A stretch of 64,000 bases of DNA, from positions 2,232,001 through 2,296,000 of the forward strand of contig NHZP01000001.1 of the NCBI GenBank assembly GCA_003313425.1, read 5' to 3'. The stretch comes from Pseudopyrenochaeta lycopersici (taxonomy: Eukaryota; Ascomycota; Dothideomycetes; Pleosporales; Pseudopyrenochaetaceae). Each line of letters begins with the position of its first letter. Positions within the stretch are counted from its first letter, which is position 1. The notes below the pieces were generated by a model, which saw only the letters and a list, made by a program, of their open reading frames with translations, was not told the origin of the DNA and did not search any database. Shown one piece after another: positions 30,681-43,085 of the stretch. The position numbers and the translations under genes were made by a program.

Positions 30681-31147
30681 GAAGGCTAGTTTGTGAGTTC
30701 CGGGGTGAATGTCACTCCCGAAACCCTGAGCTGGAATTAGGATGAACTGTATGAAACCCCTGTCACTATTAGATGACTCTAGAAATCGATACGTTTTGAT
30801 CTAACTCTGACAATGCAAACTTGTTCTGTCCTCATTACCACAGGAAGTGCTAGAAACTGCTTTTCCCAAAAGCACTTAAAATGTAGCAATTGCAGGTTCA
30901 CTATTCATGACCGACATGGATGCTAGGGGTTATTCTCAGCAGCAGCTCGGAATTCGATACGGCGGCCCACAGGCTTGAGGCCGGATGCCTAACTCCGCAC
31001 TGAACTGACGGAGTTGCCAAGGCGCGATGCCCGAATGGGAATTTGGGTGACCTCCGGTTCATATTTATATGCTCGAGGATGATGCGCTTCTGAGTTTTCA
31101 ACCTCACTGACTGTTCAAGAGCCAGTTGAATAAATGCATCGTCGGCT
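30681..31147. other. Intergenic region before MetAP2
   Basis: About 470 bp, the promoter of the aminopeptidase gene; no other feature. Confidence 0.45.
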
Positions 31148-32685
31148 ATGGGATCTAAATCACCACAAAACGACCATCGAGGTCCTAATGGTATGCGAGT
31201 CTATAAATGTACGTGCTACCGAAACTGAGCATTCCACAGAAGCACCAACTGCCGAAAGAATCAGTACCAGCCACTTTCCTAAGCCAGCTGCTACGGGTAA
31301 CCTTATTTACGGAACACTTGAGGGGCAGGATACCGACGGAGAGAATGATGACGATGATGAAGACCATAGAATTGACATGAAGACCAATGCCTCGCCAGCA
31401 AATGGTAAATGGTAGTGAACTTCTTGTAGTTCAGTGCTTACCTCAACAGGCGAGAAAAAAAGACGAAAGCGTAACAAGAAAAAGAAGAAGACTCCATCTG
31501 TCCAGACAACTCCTCCAAGGGTCGCAATACATGACATTTTCAAGAAATTGCCGTATCCAGAGGGTCAGATTGTTGAATACACGAACAAGGACGACAATAG
31601 GCAACGTACCACGACTGAGGAGATCCGCCACCTTGCGGCAGTTGATGACATGAACGACGAGTTCCTTGCCGACTATCGCAAGGCTGCAGAGGTACATCGC
31701 CAAGTCCGTCATCATACGCAGAAAATCGCACAACCTGGCATTTCAATGACGAAACTGGCTCAGGAAATCGATGACAGTGTCCGTGCACTTGTCGGTCACC
31801 AAGGCCTCGAGCCTGGCGATGCACTCAAAGCTGGTCTCGCCTTCCCAACCGGCCTCTGCCTGAACAACATCGGTGCACACTGGACGCCCAACGCAGGAGC
31901 CAAGGAAGTAATTCTCCAGCACGATGACGTCCTATCAATTGACTTTGGCGTGCACGTCAATGGCAGAATAGTGGATAGCGCATTTACCGTATCGTTCAGC
32001 CAGGTTTATGACCCGCTCCTTGCGGCTGTCCGCGCAGCGACTAACACCGGCCTATGCGAAGCGGGCATTGATGCGCGTATGGACCATATAAGTTGCGCAA
32101 TCCAAGAGGTAATGGAAAGCTACGAAGTCGAACTCAACGGTAAGATCTACCCCGTAAAATCAGTGCGCAATATTACAGGCCATAATATCCTGCGCTACAA
32201 GATCCACGGTGATAAGCAAGTCCCCTTCTACAAATCTAAGACCACACAGCGTATGGAAGAAGGTGATGTCTTTGCCATCGAGACATTTGGGACTACAGGA
32301 AAGGGCTATTTGAGAGACGATATCGGGGTGTATGGGTATGGAAGAAACGAGCACGTTAGTTCAGCGGGACTAAATCAAGCGTCTGCCAAGTCCCTACTCA
32401 AGACAATCGATGAAAATTTCGGGACGATTGTATTTGCGAAAAGATATCTTGAGCGGTTGGGAGTGAAGAACTATCAACTTGGTATGAAAACTCTGGTTGA
32501 CAGGGGTATTGTAGAGCAGTATGCGCCACTTGTTGATGTTGCCGGGTCGTACATTGCACAATTTGAACATGTGGGTGTGCGACTCATTGCCGGTCGGAAC
32601 GGCGAAGGTATTTGCTAATGCATGCTAGACTGTTCTGCTTAGACCGAACTGCAAAGAGATCATCTCCAGGGGAGACGACTATTAA
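31148..32685 (+). CDS. Methionine aminopeptidase 2
   Basis: Four exons, 31148-31190, 31240-31404, 31450-32570 and 32629-32685, with introns of 49, 45 and 58 bp, give 461 residues. The N-terminus ([14 protein letters not shown]) and acidic region lead to the polybasic [12 protein letters not shown] block typical of MetAP2, which contacts ribosomes. The pita-bread fold carries all five metal ligands: Asp234 (DFGVH), Asp245, His314 (TGHNI), Glu347 (AIETFG) and Glu442 (QFEH). The last 19-codon exon supplies the expected end [18 protein letters not shown]; without that splice the frame would end in an atypical tail. The enzyme removes initiator Met from nascent chains in the cytosol and is the target of fumagillin. 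Confidence 0.96.
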
Positions 32686-33152
32686 GGTGAAGGACAGAGC
32701 ATAACACTTTGAATGTGATTGGCTGGATACTTTCTTGATACTTGCGGATTATTGACTTCAACAGTGCAAGGTCAGCAGAGTCGTTCAACACGGCTTAACA
32801 CAATAGACTGTGCTAATCCTGGATGGCGATGTATCACGATGCACATGGTGCGTAATGTAGCTCAATTATTACTATCGAATGCATAGACGCTCACTAAAAG
32901 AGTAATCACCGTTTTCTGGCGCACAAACAAGAAGTTCAGATTTTGTCTCAGGAGAACGTATAGTATTGCTTAGGTCACTCTAAGTGTTGTACATTTTTTA
33001 AAGCATTAATGAATGAATAGAAAACTCAGGGATTGACCATTCTGCCCACTACAGACATTAGGAGTGTGCACGTGCATTAGGTAATACGCAACGGGACTTC
33101 CCGTGGATCTCCACCCAGATCAACCAAGTAGATTTTTTGTTGAAAAAAAAAG
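32686..33152. other. Intergenic region between MetAP2 and 5S rRNA
   Basis: About 470 bp, increasingly AT-rich. It ends with the T-run terminator of the 5S gene on the minus strand. Confidence 0.5.
33143..33151 (-). terminator. RNA polymerase III terminator of the 5S rRNA gene
   Basis: Nine A on the plus strand, i.e. nine T in the minus-strand transcript sense, begin one base after the 5S 3' end. Confidence 0.8.
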
Positions 33153-33271
33153 ACATACAACAGCGGGGATTCGCCAGTGGTCACCCACCTGACTACTAAT
33201 CCGCCGGTACACTGCTTATATATGGCTGAGCGGACGGGAAGCCTAGTTCTCAGTGTCCTATGGTCGTATGT
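33153..33271 (-). rRNA. 5S ribosomal RNA (dispersed copy)
   Basis: On the minus strand the 119-nt sequence begins ACATACGACCATAGG and ends CGCTGTTGTATGT; these ends pair as the 5S terminal stem. Conserved inner blocks are CCCGTCCGCTC, the internal control region CGGATTAGTAGTCAGGTGGGTGACCAC, and GGCGAATCCC. A T-run terminator follows directly, so the gene looks usable. Single dispersed 5S genes outside the rDNA are normal in filamentous ascomycetes. I cannot exclude a pseudogene with minor changes in the arm around ATATATAAGC. Confidence 0.92.
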
Positions 33272-36200
33272 GGTATAATGAAAAATAGTACAATAGATGA
33301 TTGCTTTTAAAATATTAAGATCACGAAAATAGAAAATTGCTAACCCTTCTGCGGTATTTCACACTACCGAAATACCATATAGATGTTACATACTCCACCA
33401 TATAACATTAGTATCTAGTTGTTAGTTCAAAATACATCCATAAACTGAAAAGCATAGGAGAACCGTATTTTCGACTGTCAAATGCTTTAGAATAAGAGCA
33501 AGACCGAATTATGTGGACTCAATAGATGTTACGATAAAAAAATAGTTGGCTGATGAACTGTCCGTTTACTTCGTGTAAGCCAGAATCCACAGCATAAATG
33601 GGACGATTAAGTCGAAAAATACTCTATTCAAAAGCAAAGGACAAAATACCGGAGCCCAAAGACCGAGCTGTAATGACAGGTGAATAGAAGTTGATTCTCG
33701 TCAACTCATACCAGTGACGCACATGGTAATTATGCGATGTGTAAGGGTTAGCCCTGGGTATTATTTTACATTTTATCTCAGATAAATATAACCGTCTAGT
33801 TATTGTACCTTTTCAAAGTTTAGTTAAGTGGTCTAGTGGCCTAAGGCTAAACCCTTACACGATGCCCTCAACTTAGATCTCTGCGAGGCATTAGCCACTT
33901 CTCTTCGGCGCTTCTCTCCATCTTCAGTCTATGAGGACATCTGTTTCTGACACAGAGGCCGATATTCTGCAACTTGATCCCGAAACTCTTAATGTGTCGT
34001 CTTGAATAACGAAATTTTAATCGTTAATGGACGCAAATGTTGTGGGAGAAGACAAATAGAGTACTATAGCTGAGAATGATTTCATTTTCGACAATGGAAT
34101 TCGATATTGTTGTAGTAGCACAAATGATGAGACAGCTATCGCGATAGTGCACGCCACATGGCGCGCACAGTCGCTATACGGATTCACTCCCACTACAAAC
34201 AATAATCTTTAAAGCCTGTTTCCTCTCAATATGCACCAATTCGATGTCTCCGCAGTTACTAGTGTACTAAATGGTGGATGTGATATGGGGACAATTGAAT
34301 TGCATTGCTGAACGCACGATCCGGGCATGCTCAGTCAGGGGCTGCTCGAAGTGCGTCAATCACTCCACGATTATAACCGCTATGCTGAGGCTTTAGACTC
34401 AATCCCTCTAATCTAAGGACTGCTCCGATACGTTGAGTTAAGTGCTGTGCTGGCTCTAGTAAGATGAGCCGTTTTAATCGCCTGATGCAGTCATCTAATT
34501 TCTGTAAGAGCATGAAAAGCTATGTTGATATCAGAACAAGAAACAATTTTAATCTAACTTCCATCTTCCATAGTTCTATGTTAAAGTCTCACGTCTTGTT
34601 GTGCTGTTTGTTGCCTAGAATCTGGATCAGTGTTCGCATGGCTCGACGGCCTGCGATAACCAATTACAACATAGCCCCTTCCTATTCAGCATATTTTCAT
34701 AACAAAGTACATGAGAATAATTCCTCTTGGATCGGGGAGAATATACTCTAATGACACTGAAACATCATCTAAGGCTACTTTGACCGCAGGATAGTGGTTC
34801 GATACAAAGCCACACAAGTGTCAGTCCTTTCAGATTTAGTCATGATCAAGTCTAAACATCCTTTGGCCGACCTGAAAACCGCATCTCTAAATAAAATTCG
34901 TAGGTCAATCCTATGATAAGATTACTAGACGAAAACGTGAGGGGAGCTTGGGCATCCGGGAAGTCTGGGGCGGTGTAGAGTCAAGTATGACTCCGCTTGG
35001 TTACCAATGTACGTACCACCAGAAAGAAACAAACGAAAACTTTGTAGAAGATACCCAGCAGTTCCCAGCTGTATTTTGTGGTGATAATCGCTTGGAGGCA
35101 AATTTTCGTCGCTAAGCGCGACTTCGGCGAGTAGATACAATGTGCCAGCTAATTTGCGTTGAGTCAGTGTGCCTGTATATCATGACTAGCGGCATATAAT
35201 TTTGGAAATCTGGTGAAAATGACTTGTGGGTCATTTCAATGGATTGCTCCTGAGGTCTGCATCATAACCTCTGGAACGGCTGTAATCCACGACACATATC
35301 CTGCGTAGCCTGGACCTTCCTAATTCTTGACACACTTTCGTTGTAAATAGTTCCGTGCGGGGTTGCAGAAACGGAGAAATATGTGTACCTTCTTCTACTG
35401 CCTAGAATGTGGGGATTTCTCCTGTACGGATTACAACCTCTTACTATTCCGAACGCCCAATCGTATCGGACACAGGAAAACAAAACCCGGAGTTTCCAAA
35501 GACTAGAAAAATTCACCCTTACTTCTCTTAGGCCTTGAGCTGAAGGCGGTGCACGCAATGTTAGAACTGGAATCTCGACAGTCACCGTCTAAGAATGGGA
35601 GAAATACCTATGTAATAGAGTTGTCCGTCGAGACACTTGGGAAAACATGGCCATCCCCACGAAATTAGTGGTAACGATTGCATGCGTAACTTATTGTGAG
35701 ACCACCCAACGATGAAAGGCTCAGGGGACGTTTACAACACCATGTAAACCAACACGAGCAACACGAGCCATACGTTTCCGCCAATTAGCTGTGATCAATG
35801 CCGGTACTAAGTCGCATTCTCTTGACGGGCTAACAACTCTTCCCTCGGAGAATTAGACTACCGAATACCGTCGTCAAGAGTTTATGTATAAATGAAACTT
35901 TCATTACGCAGCGCGCCTTGGCCAATCTTGTTATAGGCGCGCTCGACGTGTCTTAGGTTCCAAACTCAGTGCTCGTGAAATCCTACCACAGCGCATAGCC
36001 CTAGTGCTGTTCCTCTCCTAGCGGCACGCTCCGCAGTAAGGAAGCTTCCCCCGAGGGGTTGGTGTTTACAAGATGGGGTCGTGATGAACTAGTACTTGCG
36101 GTCTTATTGAAGGGCACCAAACTTGTTTCAGGCACGATGCACTTCCACCAATCAAAAGCATTTCTGCTATAAGTCACACAAGTATTCCCTCTTTTCTTTT

Positions 36201-36324
36201 CGGTCCTTATGAATTTCGGCCTTGGTGTATAAAGGTCTTCTAAGAACGCAATAAGACCCTGCTTTTACGTCGTCATCACAAGCATTACGTTCGCTTCTGT
36301 GTCTTCGGCATCGATTCGGTCACC
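33272..36324. other. Gene-poor, AT-rich region of about 3 kb
   Basis: I find no exon chain or domain on either strand. Short open frames such as 34331-34513 and 35262-35585 (minus) have no clear family. Stop codons are dense in all frames, which may mean old, mutated repeats. The last 150 bp is the pectate lyase promoter. Confidence 0.5.
36228..36233 (+). promoter_or_regulatory. TATA box of the pectate lyase gene
   Basis: TATAAA in the context GTGTATAAAGG lies 97 bp upstream of the ATG at 36325, a usual distance for fungal secreted enzyme genes. Confidence 0.5.
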
Positions 36325-37348
36325 ATGCGTTACACCATCGCAGTTCTCGCTTCGTTCATGGCTAGCGCCATAGCAGCTCCAACTGCGACTGTCTTTCCCA
36401 CCCCTGCTAGTAAAACGTCTCTACCTCAACCAAAGATTGTCTCGGGTACTTTTGATGGAAAGATGGTCCGCTATTCGCGTACAAGTACGTTTCCCATCCA
36501 AACCCCTTAATTATCCAGCCGTACATCTGTTTTCATACCGAATCCATAGTGCCATACCATCTAAGTATTTGGCTTTATTCTCTCTACTATACTGATATTA
36601 ATAATCAGAGGACACCTGCATAGACGATACTTTCATAGGCACTGACGCCTCTGTGTTCATCGCTGAAGACGGTGCCATTATCAAGAACGTCATTCTCTCT
36701 AGAGGCATCGCCGATGCAATCTACTGCCGCGGCTCATGCACACTCCAAAACGTCTGGTGGGAGGAAATCTGTGAGACTGCTGCGGTATTTCAGCAAGGTG
36801 CTGGCAAGACATCGTACATTATTGGAGGTGGCGCCAAGGGTGGATTTGATAACATCTTCCAGGTGAGCCATTTTAAGTCTCGACCCATTGATAAAAAACA
36901 TCGAAAGCAAGTGCGAATACTAAACGGGATATAGTTTACCGGACGTGGAACAGTCAGTGTTAAGGACTTCTTCGCGCAGGACTATGGCAAAGTGATCCGC
37001 AGCTGTGGCGCCTGCAAAAACAACGGCGGACCCCGAAACATTATTTTGGACGGCGTTGTAGCAAAGAACGGAGGCGCTCTCTGCGGTATCAACTCTAACT
37101 TCGGCGGTATATCTCACCCTTTCTCACTTTGATCCTCTCGCCCCCTCTCTTCCATGACACACATGTTAGATGTGCAACTTTTCTAATGCAATTCAACAGA
37201 TACATGCAATATCACAAACTCTTGCCAAAATAACGGCAAGAGCTGCGACCGCTACAAAGGCGTTTCGCTAGGGGCTGAGGCTGTTAAGGTCGGATCTGGT
37301 CCTGATGGCACGTCCTGCACAACTTCTGGTTTGATAAGCACCTGCTAG
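36325..37348 (+). CDS. Secreted pectate lyase, polysaccharide lyase family 3
   Basis: Four exons, 36325-36484, 36609-36862, 36935-37106 and 37200-37348, with introns of 124, 72 and 93 bp, give 244 residues. A signal peptide spans residues 1-17 (MRYTIAVLASFMASAIA). The mature enzyme shows the PL3 beta-helix pattern: SGTFDGKMVRY, then DASVFIAEDGAIIKNVIL, CRGSCTLQNVWWEEICETAAVF, ISGGGAKG-like IIGGGAKGGFDN, FFAQDYGKVIRSCGAC, and CGINSNFGDTCNITNSC. Many Cys residues are kept. Family members cleave de-esterified pectin by beta-elimination with calcium in plant cell walls, which points to a plant-associated life style. The first intron is longer than most here; its borders rest on frame continuity into the DTC motif. 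Confidence 0.9.
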
Positions 37349-38970
37349 TGGCGGGATTGAATCAGACCAGAAAGAAGGCGAAGAGGTAGGCCTATAGCTT
37401 TTAGGCTCGGGATGTGGAGCCGAGATCTTCTTGTAAATACTTGTGATTATTACTTGCCAAAGACAAGTTGTATATGCGTCTGAAGAGAAAATTGGTTCCG
37501 GACTGTGATGTAAAATATCAGAGCCTATATTGTTTATTGGATATGTACGGGCCAATTGGCTACTTTACTACTCATGCTGGGAATATTTGCTTGGCAAAAA
37601 CTGATGCTTGATGAAGTGCCATGCTGGGCTGAACTCGACCACCGTGCCGAGAATGTTCCAGTTTCATTTTTTACTTCAAAAAAATTAGACTCTAGAACAG
37701 ACCTGGTTCCTTTTTTCCCATCGCATCCGTATATATGCTTGTGCAAAAATAACACCTAAAGATATCGCCATTGTTGCATCACACACTTTGTCGATGGATG
37801 TTGTACCATATGAAGCTCCCAGAGCCCATCAATATCTACGACATAGTATTGAAGAGAGAGATACCTCTTTAAGAATTAAAAAGTGTAAGCCATCGTTGAA
37901 TGACACATATAATTATGGTGTAATCGAAGCATACGAAGTTCATCAATGTTAATGGTGGTAGAGAAAAAGTAAGATAATAGATCTGCCAGATTTTGTTGTC
38001 ATGGGACGGTCCATTATTGGTGTTGAGCTGACTTGCTCACTATTTGAAGTTGTAATTTCTTGGCCGTCACATCTGCAAGCGGAATTGCAACCCTCAGTCA
38101 TCTGCAGGCTGTTTTACTGCTCGCCTTTGAGCCTACGGAGCCAGATAGAGATGTGTGGCTGTGCCAGACCGGTTGAACTCTGACAGTCCGACGCCGCATC
38201 CCGTTTATTAGGTCTGATTCTCTGGGAGCCTTTGGTAATATTTATGTAGATCACTTGTACCGGTGAGTCTTTACGTGGCCAGTATGTGTAGGTAGCAATG
38301 TTTCTCGAACCTTGCCACCAAACATATGCAGGAAGGGTGTTCGTCTTGATAGCTCATCATTTTCCGACAAACCTATATTGCCCTCAGGAAACACGATATA
38401 CTTCCATTCTACACTTAGCGAAAGTAATCGCTTTGTCTGAGGCTCCTCCACCATACCCGAATCGTCTACAGCCCCAGGATCTCCTGGCGAGGATGGTATG
38501 CTAGGAGCTTTTCGCAAGTCCTGGGTAATCAGCACCGCTGACAATAATCTCACACTACATGGCTTCCGTCGATTTAAGACATCTCATATACTTAGCCTTC
38601 GGTTTCTCGAAATGAGATTGCTGAATTGGACCCCATAATATATCAGGCTGGCCTCAGCCTTGACCTGCAACCTTCTCCTACGGACCGATTGGGGCTCAAG
38701 CATGGTAGACGGGACACAAAACCTGCAGATCCAATTGATACCATCAATATGGAGCTGATCTTGAGGCTGCGTGTATTAATAAAGCAATGCGGTCTGTCAA
38801 ATCTTTGGATTGGAGAGTCTGGATTACTAAAAGTTAAGAAATATATGAAGCATTTGCAGCTTTTAACAATATCATGACGCTGGAGACATTCTCCCTACTC
38901 GATGACGAAAAACATGCTAGTTTATGCGATGGCAATAACCTATACGAGATTTATAAGACCAGACTTGTTC
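37349..38970. other. Intergenic region, possibly with decayed 5' part of the WD40 gene
   Basis: About 1.6 kb without a convincing exon. If the WD40 gene once had an N-terminal NACHT or other domain it should lie at the right end of this stretch, but I cannot recognise one there. Confidence 0.4.
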
Positions 38971-40137
38971 GGACGGTAAGCATTTAGCATCAGTATCTCG
39001 GGACAAGACTATCAAGCTGTGGGATATTCGCTCGCAGAAAGTCTTTCAAACCCTTGAAAGCCACGAGAGTCACGTTATTGATGTTGCCTTCTCGCCAGAT
39101 AGCAAGCTATTAGCATCGGCATCATGGGACATGACAGTCAAGTGGGGCTTGTCAGCTCAAAGAACCCCTGAAGACGTTAAAGTGACATCGGAGTAAGGCG
39201 GTGGCCGCCATCTTCTCATTTGATGGAAATTAGCTTTTATCCGTAACTGAAGCTGGTGCTGTGAACTGTTTGATGTCAGTTCAGGAGAGGTTCTAAGGAC
39301 GGTCAACTGCGATGAGAGTTTTGTTCATGCCGTAACCTTCTCACCAGATAGAACCCACCTAGCACTATCTTCGTCAGGAGATGTTACTATTAAATTACGA
39401 AACGTCAGCTCAGATGCGGTGCTTCAAGAGCTTAAGGGATCTGACAGTGCGACAGTCGACGTTGTCTTCTTCCCTGACGGCAAGCAACTAGCATCAGCAT
39501 TGGGCGACGGCGCAATGAGGCTATGGGATACGATCTCAGCCACAATTTCACAAACACTTCATACCCAAGATCCCTCGATTAGCGCTATCGCATTCTCACA
39601 AGATGAGAAACAGCTAGCATCAGGATCAGCGTATGGCAGGGTTAGCCTATGGGACACTAGCTCAGGCGCAGTGACGCAGACGGTCGAAGCCCATATGAAC
39701 CCTATCAGTGCTCTCAACTTTTCATCAGATGGCAAGCATCTAGTGTCGGCATGAATTGATGGTATGGTCAGCATTTGGGAGGATGGCTTAAATCCAACCT
39801 TATAAAAGCTAGAGGGTTATCGGAGCTGCATTAGCGCTACGGCTTTCTCAAGAGGCGCCGTACAGTTAGCAACAGCATCAGAGGATGGCATGATTAGAAT
39901 ATGGAACCCTAACTCAGGTGTAACTTTGCAGATTCTTCAAGATGACCTAGAGCGTGTCAATGTAATTGCATTCTCACCAGACGGCAAGCAGCTCGCATCT
40001 GCAAATTAGAATGGCGTAATCAGGCTATGGGACAACTTAGCAGGAACAATACTACAGACCATCAAACCTACGAGCAACCACAGACAAATTAGTGTCATCT
40101 CGTTTATGCAAGATGGAAAAGGCCTAGCATCGGCCGC

Positions 40138-40145
40138 AGCAGTGG
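40138..40145. repeat. Left target-site duplication of the hAT element
   Basis: AGCAGTGG just outside the left terminal repeat matches AGCACTGG at 43078-43085 in seven of eight bases. An 8-bp duplication is the hAT hallmark. Confidence 0.6.
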
Positions 40146-40403
40146 TGTATTCGGTATTGAAAAACCCCTGTCAATATTCTCAATATATATTGAGAATATT
40201 GATTTCCTTAATATTGATTCTTCAATATGGAGTTCTTCAATATTGAGAAAATATTGAGGATATTGAAAATATTAAGAATATTGAATTCATGCATACAGAT
40301 CGTTACTCGGGAGAACTCCGGAACTATAGGCTATTGTCGCACTGTGCGTGTGTGTTAGGACGAACAGTGAAAATGGGTGAAGAAAATAAGGAGAATGTAT
40401 TAT

Positions 40404-40440
<37 letters not shown>

Positions 40441-43077
40441 GTATGTATGTAGATGTGAGATCGTCTCCCTTTGTGCTATAGTGAGGAGAGGTGCTTTTAT
40501 GTCCCTCGCGACAGCTATCATGTGATGATTAATTCCTGAGCCAATAAGCTTCTACCAGGTGGACCTGGCCTGCGACAGCTATCTACTATAAGAATTTTCG
40601 CACATTCTATAACTACGATGTAACGTACTCTACTAACCTTAATATAGTAAATAGCGACACTAAAATGGACGACGCTACTACCTCTTAACTGTCTAATCTT
40701 AATTCCTCTTAATTCGCAGACTTCTCGCACGCAGAGAGCCCTAGTTCTACGGGTACTACTAAGAGCAGAGCTTCTTCTGGCCGCGGATCTAAGAAGCGTA
40801 CCTAGACTGCTCTAGAGACTTAGAGCTACGCGAAGAAGTTAAAGCGAGATAAGCAAGTTTAACGTAATTACTCTAGTAATAGGATATAGGAGTATAATAG
40901 ATGCTTATGGGAATTAGCTGCTCTAACCTCCGCACGAAACTATCTTAATCATACGCATAGTATTAAGATTAAAGCGTAGTAACTACAGATTGTAATAAAG
41001 GGACAGGCGAAGCTTAAGCAGATTTTGCGACAGCAGGGCGAGAAATAACAAGCCCAGGCTGATAAACGCGAGCGAAAAATACTTAGGAATTCCATTAATA
41101 CTAAGGTCTTTGAAGAATTTCTACTACAGCTTATTGTTAACAACAACCTTCTACATAAGTTAGTAGAGTACCTGGAGCTATACTCCCTGATTACGAGCGT
41201 CAATTATATAGCAGCACGTGTCTACCTAAAGTCCTGAGCCGCAATACTAAAGAAAATTAACTACTCCTTTGTACGGACGAAAGCTAAGATAAAATAACAC
41301 CTCCGCTCCGCACTCTTTAAGATACATCTTGCCTGTGATGTCTAGATAACTAAGCATAAGAAGAAGGCTTTCCTAGGCATTGTTGCGCACTTTATTAATG
41401 CTGAAGGGAACTATCGCAAAGCTCTTTTAGGCCTACTATAGTTACGAGGGAGCTATAGCGGTTAATACTAAGCAGAGTATGTGAATAGGATAATAGATTA
41501 GTACGAGATTGCTTATAAACTTAGATACTATACTAGTAATAATTACAGCTCTAATAATAAGTGCTGTTGCTTTATCTTAAGGCATCTTAAAAGACAATAT
41601 TAAGTTAATTAGGATCTAAAGGTTTACTAAATTCGCTGCTACGGCTACGTTATTAACCTTACTAGTTAGGCTTTTATTTTTACTCCTAATAAAGAGACGA
41701 TTAATGCGGTAGTAAATAAGATTAGACAGGAAGCAGAGCCTAAAGATTAGGATAATCTAAATAGAAGTTCTAATAAGGATTATAAGTATAATAAAGAGGT
41801 AAGGCTTTTAGCAGCGTTAAAAAAGAATAAGGGGCTTAGTTAGAAGGATGCTGGGCCGCTAGGAAAGCTTTACGCGATCGTCGCTTATATAAGAGGTTCA
41901 GAACTTCTCTATAACAAATTCCTTAATACTATAGGTCGCATAATACCTATAGATAACGATACCTAATAGAATAGCTAGCATATTATAAATACGGTTACTT
42001 ATAAGCTTAAAGGTTATGTTAATACCTTTGTTAAGAACTACTAGAAGGCGATCGGGAAGCACGCACTTATACCTAATAATTAGGATACTCTGCGCGAGAT
42101 TACTGTCTTCCTTAAGCCCTTTAAGAAAGTTACGACAGGGACTTAATCTAACCTTAATTCTATTAAAAAGACCCTAGTAATAATAGATATCCTTGTTAAG
42201 CACTTAGAGAAGCAGAAGAATAAACATACAAATAATGCTCAGTTTTAGAACGCAGTTCTGATAGCTTAGTACGCCTTTGATAAGTACTATAGCTTAACTA
42301 ATCAGGTGCCAGCTTATATAGCAGCTTTGCTTCTGCATCCTTTAAGGCGAAAGCGCTATATTAATATAAATTAGAAGAAGTCTTAGGCTAGAGTAGTACT
42401 TCTAAAGCTTAAGAACCTCTAGGAAGAGAAGTATGCTATAATTAAAGAAGCTAGCTTTCTAACCTTGTTATAACTAACCTATAAGCCTAACAAATATAAT
42501 CTTCTTAAGCGAGATCTAAACGTGGTTTAAAAATTTGCTAATAACTAGGAGACTTTTATTAAAGCCAACCCTACTAAGATCTCTACTAAGACTGCACTAG
42601 AGTGGTAGTGTTAAGAGTAGTAATAAACACGATATCTACGCCTTTCCTGTATAGCAATTAATATCCTTTTAGTACTAGTAATATTAGCAGAGGTAGAGCA
42701 AGTCTTCTTAGGCGCGCGACGTTAAATACTATAGAGCAGGGCTAGCTTAGGAGTAAAGATAATTAAGCAGATAGAGTGTCTAAAACACTAGCTAAGGAAG
42801 GGCTAGCTTAACGAACTTAACGCTGATCTACCTCTAGAAGAAGGCAAGGTAGAGGTAGAAGACAAAGTAGAGGCTGAATACAGCTAGTTATAAGAGGAAG
42901 ATAGATTTTACTTATAAAGCCTTATTGTCCCTAGTTAGACTTCTTAATATTACTTAATATTTTCTTAATATCTTTAATACTTAATATTTAATACTTAATA
43001 CTTAATACTTAATACAGATTTCTTTAATATTGAATCTTTTTAATATGAGATTATATTGAGTATTGAATACCGAATAC
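40146..43077 (+). mobile_element. hAT-family DNA transposon, inactivated by RIP-like mutation
   Basis: A 2932-bp element with imperfect inverted ends (TGTATTCGGTATTGAA at the left; TGTATTCGGTATTCAA read inward from the right, counting the first T/A as shared with the duplication). AT-rich subterminal arrays of AATATTGA-like words lie at both ends. The inside encodes a transposase remnant on the plus strand. Readable pieces include VFEEFLLQLIVNNNLLHKLVEY (about 41109), FLGIVAHFINAEGNYRKALLGL (about 41370), RGSELLYNKFLNTIGR (about 41890) and, near the end, LAEVEQVFLGARR (about 42680), the hAT dimerisation region. Dozens of TAA/TAG stops stand where Gln or Trp codons are expected, as left by C-to-T mutation of repeats. 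It cannot make transposase. Confidence 0.88.
40408..40440. repeat. (TG)n microsatellite inside the hAT element
   Basis: A pure TG run of about 16 units near the left end of the element, outside the transposase remnant. Confidence 0.9.
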
Positions 43078-43085
43078 AGCACTGG
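43078..43085. repeat. Right target-site duplication of the hAT element
   Basis: AGCACTGG; see the left copy at 40138-40145. Removing the element and one copy brings the WD40 repeat back together. Confidence 0.6.

Noticed and set aside
33826..33860. Stretch resembling a tRNA D-arm (GTGGTCTAGTGGC)
   Set aside because: No anticodon stem or T arm can be formed around it.
34331..34513. Minus-strand frame with Leu-rich helical character
   Set aside because: Could be a transposon or NLR fragment, but I cannot match it to a family and it is only 60 codons.
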